Notes under the pieces: generated by a model
What the model was told of the DNA's origin: nothing
Seen by the model: the letters and a program-made list of their open reading frames with translations, nothing else
Databases searched by the model: none
In this document: positions 1 through 6,509 of the stretch, in pieces
How positions within the stretch are numbered: the first letter of the stretch is position 1
Layout: every line of letters starts with the position of its first letter
NCBI GenBank assembly: GCA_947474415.1
Contig: CANJKD010000126.1
Coordinates: 1-6,805, forward strand
Source of the DNA: Burkholderiales bacterium
Lineage (GTDB): Bacteria > Pseudomonadota > Gammaproteobacteria > Burkholderiales > Burkholderiaceae_C
Length of the DNA stretch: 6,805 bases
Reading direction: 5' to 3'
Position numbers and translations under genes: made by a program

Positions 1-1075
1 ACCGCTTTATGTCGAGCAGCTATCGGGGACGTTGTTCGCGATGCGGCACGGCACGCTCCACTTCATGCGGCTGTTCACGATCGGCACCCTGCTGTTCCAG
101 ATCGGCACCGCGATAGGGCTGGCAATCTTCATCTGGCTAGCGGTGGGGCATTTTGCCGTCGTCTACAGCTCGCTGATTACGCTGGTTCTGCTGTTCATGC
201 GCATCGGGCCGCGTGTCGCGGCAGTGCACGGCAGCGTCCAGAGCGTGCTGAGTAACCTGCCGGCTTTGACTGCGATGCTGGCGATGCGCGATGCATGCCG
301 GGCAGAAGCCGAACCGCCGCGGGGGACCGCTCCCGGACCGGTCGCGGCGCGCAGCATCATCTTCGATAAGGTGAGTTTCGGTTATGGCGAGGCGGGCAGC
401 TTCGCCTTGCACGACGTGTCGTTTGTCCTGCCGGCCAACGAGATCACCGCGATCATCGGTCCGTCCGGTAGCGGCAAAAGCACCATTGCCGACGTACTGA
501 TGGGTCTGATCGAGCCTGCAGCAGGATCGATCCGGGTTGACGATACTGAACTCGGGCCCGACAACTACCGCGCTTGGCGCGACAGCCTGGCCTACGTCCC
601 GCAGGACAGCTTCCTGTGGCACGACACCATTGCTCGCAACTTGAGGGTTGGCCGCGACGGCCTGTCGGAGGCCCGGCTTTGGGAAGCGCTTGACTTCGCC
701 GACGCGGCCAATCTGGTCCGCAGGTTGCCCCAAGGCTTGCAGACTGTGGTCGGTGACCGAGGTATCCGTCTGTCCGGAGGTGAGCGGCAACGCATCGCGC
801 TGGCACGGGCGCTGTTGCGTGATCCCCAGTTGCTCGTCCTGGATGAGGCGACCAGCGCGCTCGACTGGGAAAGTCAGGCTGCCATCGCCGATTCGATCCG
901 CAGGCTGCGCGGGCATATGACCGTGGTTACCATCGCCCATCGCCCCTCGATGGTTGCTTTTGCGGATTGGGTCGTTGCGCTTCAAGACGGCCGCGTCGTT
1001 CAGCACGGCTCCTATACCGAGCTGGCACAGAAGGCCGACGGTTATCTCAACCGCGTCATCGCGGGCGACCGCTGA
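1..1075 (+). CDS. ABC exporter, fused permease/ATP-binding protein (5'-truncated by window edge)
   Basis: The frame is open through the left edge (first whole codon at position 2), so the true start and most of the membrane domain lie outside. The visible protein has the last part of an exporter-type transmembrane domain, including hydrophobic stretches at about nt 75-135 and 145-200, followed by a complete nucleotide-binding domain. The Walker A motif GPSGSGKST is at nt 458-484, a Q-loop (YVPQDS) near 592-609, the signature LSGGERQ at 770-790, Walker B LLVLDEA at 830-850 followed by the D-loop SALD, and the H-loop histidine at 938-940. All catalytic motifs are intact, so it should be an active ATPase. 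It would work as a dimer in the inner membrane, in the MsbA/PglK-like half-transporter class that moves lipids, lipid-linked sugars, peptides or other hydrophobic cargo. The neighbouring glycosyltransferases suggest a lipid-linked glycan or glycolipid substrate, but this is inference. An in-frame TTG at 32 and an ATG at 41 exist but fall inside the membrane domain and are not the start. Confidence 0.93.
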   Translation, partial: PLYVEQLSGTLFAMRHGTLHFMRLFTIGTLLFQIGTAIGLAIFIWLAVGHFAVVYSSLITLVLLFMRIGPRVAAVHGSVQSVLSNLPALTAMLAMRDACRAEAEPPRGTAPGPVAARSIIFDKVSFGYGEAGSFALHDVSFVLPANEITAIIGPSGSGKSTIADVLMGLIEPAAGSIRVDDTELGPDNYRAWRDSLAYVPQDSFLWHDTIARNLRVGRDGLSEARLWEALDFADAANLVRRLPQGLQTVVGDRGIRLSGGERQRIALARALLRDPQLLVLDEATSALDWESQAAIADSIRRLRGHMTVVTIAHRPSMVAFADWVVALQDGRVVQHGSYTELAQKADGYLNRVIAGDR

Positions 1076-1082
1076 CGACTGG

Positions 1083-2108
1083 TCAGGCGCTCGGCCGGCG
1101 CGACATGAGCTGAGATTTGCTCCGCAGCAGGGCGGCTTGCATGCGCATCGCGCGCAAACTGTCGCCTCGGCGGAGATGGTGCAGGAGGGAGCGTGTTGCG
1201 TGGTGGACCATCACGCCATTGTGCATCAGGCTGGCGAGGACAACCGATACACGGGCCTTGTGGTGCGTCATCAATCGATAGCCAAAGCTTTCCATGTCGG
1301 CACCGCATGTCGCCTCGACCAATCTTATATGACGTGACGTCAACTCGTCGCGCCACCCCGATGTACGCCGTTCGTCGAAACCATCATGGATCTTGGCATG
1401 GAGCGCCTGGTCAATCGCTGCGGTTTGATAAATAGGCTGGGGCTTAGTGTCGTTGGATGAGCGCAGCCGCGTACCTAGTGCGCTCGCAATATCGCAACAG
1501 GCGGACCTTCCGCTGTCCTTTTGGAGATCCTCGTAACGGATCTCGATCACGGGGTGAGAAGCCGCCCAATCCTTGAGGCGCTTGATATAATGGCGCCAAT
1601 GACGGGCTGGATAGAGGATGCTGCCACGTCCCATGTTGAAGCCGGGTTTTTCCGGTACTGGTGTGTTGAGCATCGAGTTGGCCACGGCACGCGGATCACG
1701 CACGATGTGAAGATAGCGCACCTGCGGCAGGGCAGCTTCAACCGTTTCGAGCAGATAGGCGAGCTTCTCATGTTTTATGACAATGCCGGCAGGCTTCCGG
1801 CCCATTTTTGCAGTAGCCAGATCGATGAGCAACGCGGCCGGATCGTTCGAGGAATGACGGAGGCAGACTGCCGCCAAGTTTTCTTCAGAGATGCCCATCG
1901 CCGAGATGCGTGGATCACCGATTATGAGATCGTGGAGCTGGGCGCCCGTAATCTCACGGCCGTACTTATAAGCGAGGAACAACTCTACCGTAAACTTAAC
2001 TTCCGGAAAAACGTAAACGCCATCACAAAGATCATTTATCATTCTAGAAAGCAACGTTGACCCGGAGCGGTTTACATAGCAAAGTACTCCAATGGTAACA
2101 TGATCCAC
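1083..2108 (-). CDS. PAPS-dependent sulfotransferase family protein
   Basis: This 341-residue protein looks like a carbohydrate or small-molecule sulfotransferase, moving sulfate from 3'-phosphoadenylyl sulfate (PAPS) to a hydroxyl or amino group. The N-terminal strand-loop-helix carries YVNRSGSTLLSRM (residues 11-23), the P-loop-like 5'-phosphosulfate loop. The 3'-phosphate site is IVRDPRAVANSM (135-146), with Arg137 and Ser145 in the expected places. A downstream RYEDL (191-195) and a TSGWRDELT segment (249-257), ending in a family-typical ESFGY (273-277), complete the core. About 64 more residues follow, basic and partly hydrophobic. The start is a GTG (nt 2106-2108) with AAGG placed 7-10 nt upstream. 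The next in-frame candidate would cut into the sulfate-binding loop. It lies opposite to the surrounding genes, convergent with the ABC gene and divergent from the flippase. Role inferred from context: sulfation of the polysaccharide or a glycolipid made here. The acceptor cannot be read from the sequence. The 5' end is AT-rich compared with the rest. Confidence 0.85.
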   Translation of the reverse strand: MDHVTIGVLCYVNRSGSTLLSRMINDLCDGVYVFPEVKFTVELFLAYKYGREITGAQLHDLIIGDPRISAMGISEENLAAVCLRHSSNDPAALLIDLATAKMGRKPAGIVIKHEKLAYLLETVEAALPQVRYLHIVRDPRAVANSMLNTPVPEKPGFNMGRGSILYPARHWRHYIKRLKDWAASHPVIEIRYEDLQKDSGRSACCDIASALGTRLRSSNDTKPQPIYQTAAIDQALHAKIHDGFDERRTSGWRDELTSRHIRLVEATCGADMESFGYRLMTHHKARVSVVLASLMHNGVMVHHATRSLLHHLRRGDSLRAMRMQAALLRSKSQLMSRRPSA

Positions 2109-2115
2109 TAATTTG

Positions 2116-2121
2116 CACCTT
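2116..2121 (-). promoter_or_regulatory. Ribosome binding site of the sulfotransferase gene
   Basis: Read on the minus strand this is AAGGTG, separated by 7 nt from the GTG codon at 2106-2108. It is the main support for choosing that GTG as the start, since no ATG is available in the right place. Confidence 0.6.
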
Positions 2122-2161
2122 GTAACAGACCAGTTTCTTTGTTGAAGGCAGGTATTGGCGT

Positions 2162-2177
2162 CTCTCGTAATCGAGAG
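2162..2177. repeat. Perfect inverted repeat, possible operator
   Basis: CTCTCG, TAAT, CGAGAG: two 6-bp arms around a 4-nt centre, between two divergent genes. The position fits a dimeric regulator site. There is no U-run after it, so it does not look like a terminator. A palindrome this short can also arise by chance, so the functional call is weak. Confidence 0.3.
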
Positions 2178-2376
2178 CAGTGATTAGCTCCGTGGCAAAG
2201 CCTGACGATGCGGTTTGATAGTAAGGTGGGAGGGGGGAGAAAAGAGTAATAGCGCGGGCGGCCGACAGGAAGGTCGTTTAACGGGGCGGCAGGAATCTAC
2301 GAAAGGCTTTTCTCGAGCAAGGTTCAATGCGACAGCGCGCGTAGTCCAGACGGACGCCGCTGGCTATGACGAGGCA

Positions 2377-3678
2377 ATGCGGATTAGGATGTTGCAGTCG
2401 CGTCGATCCGTAAAGATTGTTACGGCCTTGGCGAACATGGCGATGCGGGTTGCATCGCTGCTCTGCCGGCTGGGACTGACCTTCTACATCGCTTACCAGC
2501 TTGGGCTGGAGGCCGTGGCCCTTTACGGCTTTACGGTGGGTGCCGCGGCTATCATGACGGCGGTGAGCGGCCTTGGCATCTCGTGGCGGATAACACGCTT
2601 CATCGCTGCGGAAGCCACGGCAGCAACCGTGGCGCGCGTGCGCGACCGGATTGTGCAACGGCTCGTCGTGCAGCTTCCGATAGTTCTTGTTGGTGGCTGT
2701 CTGGCTGCAGGCTTGGAGAACGTTCCCATGAGCCTGCTCTTTCCGGCTGCTGTGATCGTCATGCTCGAGCCGATCGTGGTCGATCTGCACCAAGCCTGCG
2801 TGTACCGGCACCGTTCGTTGGCGGGCAACTTTGCCCTTTTTCTGCGATCGGCGAGTTGGATCCCGGTAACCGTCATGTTGGGTCTCCTAGACGAGCAGTG
2901 GCGGACATCGGAGATGGTACTGCTCGGGTGGGCGAGCGGATTGGTTGTTGCGATCGGCTTCGTGCTGATGCTGGGCTTATGGCATTCGGCTGCGCGGAAG
3001 GGGCTCTTATGGCCGATCGACTGGCGCTGGATCCAGGCCAGCGGCTTGAGTTCGCCGATCGTCTTCGTATCCGAGCTTGGTGCAACCGGTCTCCTTTACA
3101 GCGATCGCTATATCGTGGCGCTGCTGCTTGGCGACCGGGCAGCCGGCGCCTTCACCTTCATCTGGTCGATCATCAACGCGGTGGTGCCGATCGTCCAAGG
3201 TGGTGTTTTCAACCAGATGACGCCGCAGCTGGCGAGCCAATGGCGCCGCCGTCAATGGCATGGCTGGCTAACGTCGCTCAACGCGGCGATGAGCCATACA
3301 ACCTGGATGTCGATCGCCTTCGGTGTCGCCGCGATGCTCGCCGCGCTGGTTTTGCTGAGGGTGGCGTATTTCCCGCTGTCGATCAGCAAAGTGGCGTTCG
3401 CGAGCCTGATGACGATCGCGACTGTGGTGCGGATGCGGGCCGACGTCCTCCATCACGCCCTGTACAGCGCGGAGCAGGACAGCGACTGGATCGCGGTCAA
3501 CATCCTGAGCCTGGTATTGGGGCCAGCAATGGCGCTGATCGGTATCGGCCTGTTCGGCTTGGTCGGCGCGGGCATGCAGATGGTCGTGGTCGCTGTCGCG
3601 CTTTATACGATGCGGCTGCGGCTTCTGCGGCGGGCGCAGATTGTCGCTCGCGAGCAGAGCGGCCCATTGGTTTTCTGA
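2377..3678 (+). CDS. Wzx-like polysaccharide flippase (oligosaccharide translocase)
   Basis: From the ATG at 2377 this is a 433-residue, very hydrophobic protein with about 12 predicted membrane spans (for example near residues 47-66, 98-112, 118-136, 155-170, 180-202, 225-250, 256-275, 308-328, 336-350, 372-393 and 395-412). Length and layout match the polysaccharide-synthesis branch of the MOP exporter superfamily. A segment around residues 240-275, with YSDRYIVALLLG and then a span ending in VPIVQGGVFNQ, resembles the central helix region of these flippases. The protein would sit in the inner membrane and move an undecaprenyl-linked or similar sugar unit to the periplasmic side. The open frame runs back to a TTG at 2215. 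I prefer 2377 because the preceding 54 codons are polar, low in complexity and atypical, and no ribosome site supports the TTG. ATG 2389 is also possible. The ribosome site for 2377 is weak (GAGG only 2 nt away). The next glycosyltransferase starts 115 nt downstream. Confidence 0.85.
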   Translation: MRIRMLQSRRSVKIVTALANMAMRVASLLCRLGLTFYIAYQLGLEAVALYGFTVGAAAIMTAVSGLGISWRITRFIAAEATAATVARVRDRIVQRLVVQLPIVLVGGCLAAGLENVPMSLLFPAAVIVMLEPIVVDLHQACVYRHRSLAGNFALFLRSASWIPVTVMLGLLDEQWRTSEMVLLGWASGLVVAIGFVLMLGLWHSAARKGLLWPIDWRWIQASGLSSPIVFVSELGATGLLYSDRYIVALLLGDRAAGAFTFIWSIINAVVPIVQGGVFNQMTPQLASQWRRRQWHGWLTSLNAAMSHTTWMSIAFGVAAMLAALVLLRVAYFPLSISKVAFASLMTIATVVRMRADVLHHALYSAEQDSDWIAVNILSLVLGPAMALIGIGLFGLVGAGMQMVVVAVALYTMRLRLLRRAQIVAREQSGPLVF

Positions 3679-3778
3679 AGAGAATCCGCGGAATTGCTGT
3701 CCCAGTCATAGATAAGCGTCGCCGAAGCATGTTTTGCGCTGCCGCACGAAACTGATTAGGCACCTGCATGCTAAGCCT

Positions 3779-3792
3779 GGGGGATATGGGGG
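3779..3792 (+). promoter_or_regulatory. Ribosome binding site region of the family 2 glycosyltransferase
   Basis: GGGGGA at 3779-3784 ends 9 nt before the ATG at 3794, and a second G-run (3788-3792) is 1 nt from it. This supports 3794 as the start over the TTG at 3734, whose 20 extra codons are not like a glycosyltransferase N-terminus. Confidence 0.45.
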
Positions 3793-3793
3793 C

Positions 3794-4663
3794 ATGCCGC
3801 AGCTATTCGTCATCATCGCGACTGTCGGACGTCCGGAATTGACGGCCGCGACGGTTGATCGTCTAGCCGATCAGACCCGCCCCCCGGATGGAGTGATCGT
3901 CGTTTCGGTGCAACCGCAGGATGTCGTCGGCGTCGGTGAGGTGAGAGGCAACGTTCAGGTCCACCTTACGTCAAAAGGTTTGCCGCGCCAGCGCAATCAT
4001 GGCTTGGAGCAGGTGATCGACACGGCAGACACGATCGTCTTTTTCGATGACGACTTCATTCCTGCAGTCGACTATCTTGCCGAAGTCGAGCGTCATTTCG
4101 CCAGCTGTCCAGATCTCGTCGGGATGACCGGCAACCTTATCGCCGATGGTATCAACACAGGCGGTATCTCGTTGGAAGACGCGGTCGCGATGGTTGAGGA
4201 GCACCAACGCCCCGCTGCACTAAGCGAGCGGCCCCGCCAAGCACTCTATGGGTGCAACATGGCTATCCGGGTGTCGGCCGCGCGCGACTTACGCTTTGAC
4301 GAAAAGCTGCCGCTCTATGCATGGCTGGAAGATGTCGACTACAGCACGCAATTAGCTCGGCGGGGCCGCCTGATCTCGAGTGATGCCATCACCGGTGTCC
4401 ACATGGGGGTGAAAGGCGGCAGGACGTCTGGTATCAGACTCGGCTACTCGCAGGTCGCGAACGTCCTCTATCTTAAGCGCAAGGGGACGATGCAGCCGGG
4501 ATTGGGTGACAGGTTAATGCGCAAGCAGCTGCTGGCCAATTTGGTACGCAGCATCCGTCCAGAACCGAACATCGACCGTCGCGGGCGGCTGAAAGGAAAT
4601 CTGATGGCGCTGGGCGATCTGTTGCGAGGTCGGGTCGACCCAGACCGGATCAACTGGCTGTAG
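3794..4663 (+). CDS. Family 2 (GT-A) glycosyltransferase
   Basis: This 289-residue protein adds a sugar from a nucleotide sugar to a lipid-linked acceptor in the cytoplasm or at the inner membrane. The N-terminus (PQLFVIIATVGRPELTAATV, residues 2-21) is the classic first strand and loop of the GT2 nucleotide-binding fold. The metal-binding aspartates are in VFFDDDFIP (82-90; Asp85-Asp87). An acceptor-side segment LYGCNMAIR (151-159) is followed by YAWLEDVDYS (175-184), which supplies the Glu-Asp pair expected for the catalytic base. No membrane span is evident, so it is probably a peripheral, non-processive transferase rather than a synthase. The last stretch (about 230-289) is basic and may touch the membrane. 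It follows the flippase and sits 7 nt before the next glycosyltransferase, which suggests one transcript. The linkage and sugar cannot be predicted. Confidence 0.9.
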   Translation: MPQLFVIIATVGRPELTAATVDRLADQTRPPDGVIVVSVQPQDVVGVGEVRGNVQVHLTSKGLPRQRNHGLEQVIDTADTIVFFDDDFIPAVDYLAEVERHFASCPDLVGMTGNLIADGINTGGISLEDAVAMVEEHQRPAALSERPRQALYGCNMAIRVSAARDLRFDEKLPLYAWLEDVDYSTQLARRGRLISSDAITGVHMGVKGGRTSGIRLGYSQVANVLYLKRKGTMQPGLGDRLMRKQLLANLVRSIRPEPNIDRRGRLKGNLMALGDLLRGRVDPDRINWL

Positions 4664-4670
4664 TCCGCGC

Positions 4671-5777
4671 ATGGTTCCCATCTATTTCAACGGCAAGTTC
4701 TACGCTGGTAGCCTGAACGGCGTCCATCGCGTATCGGATCGCCTGATCCGTGAGATCGATACCCTGATTGCGCGCATGCCCGGTAGCGAGCGGCCGGTCG
4801 TGCGCCTGCTGCTGCCTCAAGAGAGGCAGTTCGAGCCGCAATTGCACGCAATTGAAGCGATCGAGCAGGTGGAGGGGCATAGCCAGAAATGGGAGCAAAT
4901 GATTCTGCCGCGCGTCGCTGCGGACGGTCTGCTCGTCAACCTCGCCAATCTCGCGCCCATCCGGCACCGGCGCAAGGTTCTGCTGCTTCATGATGCCCAA
5001 TTCCTGTTCCCGGACAGTTCCTATCCATGGCGGCAACGGCTCGGCTATCGGCTGCTAGTGCCGCGCATGGCTCGTTCTTCGCGGATCGTGCTGACAGTAT
5101 CCGATTACTCGCGGCAGATGCTTGACCTCTTAGGTGTGGCGCCGCGCAGCTTGACCCAACTCCTTTACAACGGTTGCGATCATATCCATGAGGTGGCGGC
5201 CGACACCAGGGTGACTAACGAGCTCGGATTGGCGGACACTCCCTACGTTCTGATGTTCGGTAGTCCCAAGGCATATAAGAATGTTGGTGTCGTTTTTGCC
5301 GCCTTCGCTGCCCAGCAGTTAGCGCCGCTGCGGCTGGTCGTTGTCGGCGGGAGCAAAGTCGCGCACGAGCAGGCTGGGCTCACCCCGCCCGGCGATGTCA
5401 TCTGGGCGGGCGGCGTCAACGACGCGCAATTGCGTGCGCTGTACGAAGGTGCGCATGCGCTTGCCTTTCCGTCGCGAACCGAGGGGTTCGGTCTGCCGCC
5501 GTTAGAAGCAATGCTCTGTGGATGCCCCGCTGTAGTTTCGCCAGCAGGTGCGATACCCGAGATCTGCCGAGATGCCGTACTCTATGCCGACGTTGACGAC
5601 CCAAGCTCATGGCGAGATGCCATACGATCTTTAAACGATTTAGCTCTTCGCACATCGAAGATAGCTTCAGGGCGCAGCAGAGCAAGACTGTTTACATGGC
5701 ACTCCGCCGGAAGCCGCCTCTTCGACGAGATTATGAAGCAGCTGCCGACCGACACTATAGGCGACAAAAGCGGTTAA
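4671..5777 (+). CDS. Family 4 (GT-B) glycosyltransferase
   Basis: This 368-residue retaining-type glycosyltransferase has two Rossmann-like halves. The N-terminal acceptor half begins with FNGKFYAGSLNGVHRVSDRL (residues 6-25), where the glycine-containing loop is like the GGxxR loop of the family. LLLHDAQF (104-111) and VSDYSRQ (143-149) are typical of the first domain. The donor half has LYNGCD (165-170), YVLMFGSPKAYKNV (192-205), RLVVVGGS (221-228), WAGGVND (245-251), and FPSRTEGFGLPPLEAMLCG (266-284) with the EX7E pair Glu271 and Glu279. PAGAIPEI follows at 291-298. The ATG at 4671 is 7 nt after the previous stop codon. I see no strong ribosome site, so translational coupling to the upstream gene is likely. 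The last about 50 codons are more AT-rich than the rest. It probably adds a hexose or deoxyhexose to the lipid-linked repeat unit. The exact donor is unknown. Confidence 0.92.
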   Translation: MVPIYFNGKFYAGSLNGVHRVSDRLIREIDTLIARMPGSERPVVRLLLPQERQFEPQLHAIEAIEQVEGHSQKWEQMILPRVAADGLLVNLANLAPIRHRRKVLLLHDAQFLFPDSSYPWRQRLGYRLLVPRMARSSRIVLTVSDYSRQMLDLLGVAPRSLTQLLYNGCDHIHEVAADTRVTNELGLADTPYVLMFGSPKAYKNVGVVFAAFAAQQLAPLRLVVVGGSKVAHEQAGLTPPGDVIWAGGVNDAQLRALYEGAHALAFPSRTEGFGLPPLEAMLCGCPAVVSPAGAIPEICRDAVLYADVDDPSSWRDAIRSLNDLALRTSKIASGRSRARLFTWHSAGSRLFDEIMKQLPTDTIGDKSG

Positions 5778-5921
5778 GATAGCCCTTAGTCACTAGCGTG
5801 TGGCAGCTATGAGATGCGAATGTACTTAACTACTCGTCATAGAGACGGAGTCAAATCCAATAGACTTCACCTCGTTCGGATCTAAAATTTTGCAAAGACC
5901 AATCATACTGTGAGAGGAAAA
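5778..5921. other. AT-rich spacer between glycosyltransferase and dehydrogenase remnant
   Basis: This 144-bp stretch is about 43% G/C by hand count of 5821-5940, against about 63% in a sample of the ABC gene (721-780). No reading frame here resembles a known protein. The frame of the remnant's last piece continues to a stop at 5826-5828, but its last about 31 codons do not look like UDP-glucose dehydrogenase. No clear terminator hairpin with a T-run is visible after the glycosyltransferase stop. Confidence 0.5.
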
Positions 5922-6446
5922 CGCCTCGGGACTGTCCGTTCCGATAACGATGCGCTCAGGGCGCTTGAAGTCGTCGTTAGCAGCCCCCTCCCTGAGAAGC
6001 TCTGGGTTAGAGACAACATGGAATCTGGCGTCCGGGTTAGTTTGCCGGACGATCCTTTCCACCATCGCCCGTTCCAACAGGAACGGTCGACTTGTTAACG
6101 ATTACGGTGTGGCCGGTTAGCGAAGAGGCGATCTCTGTTGCTGCAGCGTACATACGAGAGGTCAGCATGACCGTCTCCGCGACGCGAAGGCGTTCCTGCG
6201 GCGATAAGACGGCATCGGCATCAGCCACACTGCTAGAAAGATCGGTTGTAAAACGAAGCTGACCTTACTGACCGCCCGTGAGACACGTGTGTCCAGTCCG
6301 GGCTCAGGTATGGGCATTACTTCGCAGGTAAGTGCATCTATCTTCTTCGGGTCTCGGTCAACACATACAACATCATGTCCGAAATCAGCAAAACATGCAC
6401 CTGACACCAAGCCGACGTAACCAGACCCCACCATTGAGATCCGCAT
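5922..6446 (-). pseudogene. ugd: UDP-glucose 6-dehydrogenase remnant (frameshifted and truncated)
   Basis: This is the N-terminal third of a UDP-glucose/GDP-mannose dehydrogenase family gene, no longer able to make a working enzyme. The intact family enzyme oxidises UDP-glucose to UDP-glucuronate using NAD+ and is usually about 430-450 residues. The first frame starts at ATG 6446, with GGGGAAG just upstream, and holds the NAD-binding motif GSGYVGLVSGACFADFG, then VVCVDRD and PIPEPGLD. The match then moves to another frame near 6264 (GQLRFTTDL, ADADAV). It shifts again near 6206 (AAGTPSRRGDGHADLSYV), near 6152 (YAAATEIASSLTG, then [14 protein letters not shown]) and near 6063 ([45 protein letters not shown]). 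Similarity stops near 5922. The rest of the enzyme, including the catalytic cysteine region and the UDP-binding domain, is absent. The still-readable protein matches suggest fairly recent decay. Sequencing error could explain one shift, but not four plus the missing end. Confidence 0.88.
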
Positions 6447-6496
6447 TTTTCTTCCCCGAGATGAAGCAAGCCGCTATAAATGCTCTCGGATCGGGT

Positions 6497-6503
6497 AGGA
6501 AGG
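6497..6503 (+). promoter_or_regulatory. Ribosome binding site of the right-edge glycosyltransferase
   Basis: AGGAAGG lies 6 nt before the ATG at 6510, an ideal distance. It favours this start over an in-frame ATG at 6480 that has no such site. Confidence 0.65.
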
Positions 6504-6509
6504 CCGTTT

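Larger units (their letters stand above)
2109..2376. other. Divergent intergenic region with a short perfect inverted repeat
   Basis: These 268 bp separate the divergent sulfotransferase and flippase genes and should hold both promoters. Near the sulfotransferase the DNA is AT-richer (hand count 26 G/C of 60 in 2101-2160). A perfect 6-bp inverted repeat with a 4-nt loop lies at 2162-2177. A 19-nt all-purine, G-rich run lies at 2228-2246. I find no -35/-10 pair with both good matches and good spacing, and no gene. The frame of the flippase stays open back to a TTG at 2215, but this stretch does not look like coding sequence of a flippase. Confidence 0.5.

Noticed and set aside
137..1006. 289-codon open frame on the minus strand
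   Set aside because: It is antisense to the ABC exporter, whose Walker, signature and H-loop motifs all lie in the plus frame.
1521..2060. 179-codon open frame on the plus strand
   Set aside because: It lies wholly antisense to the sulfotransferase, which has clear PAPS-binding motifs. The plus-strand product has no recognisable motif.
1419..2220. 12-bp direct repeat TGCGGTTTGATA at 1419-1430 and 2209-2220
   Set aside because: About one shared 12-mer is expected by chance in a window this long, and the flanks do not match. There is no sign of a mobile element or target duplication.
2208..2249. 13-residue possible leader peptide before the flippase
   Set aside because: It has no ribosome site, no run of a regulatory amino acid and no attenuator hairpin downstream.
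2583..3755. 390-codon open frame on the plus strand overlapping the flippase
   Set aside because: Its product is rich in Arg, Ala, Gly and Asp with no domain, typical of an alternative frame in GC-rich DNA. The overlapping frame encodes a coherent multi-spanning membrane protein.
5826..5921. Continuation of the dehydrogenase frame beyond the homologous part
   Set aside because: The last about 31 codons share no recognisable feature with UDP-glucose dehydrogenase, so I ended the remnant at the limit of similarity.
6475..6480. TATAAA as a -10 box for the right-edge glycosyltransferase
   Set aside because: No acceptable -35 element lies 16-18 bp upstream, so it is mentioned only as a possibility in the gene entry and not listed as a promoter.
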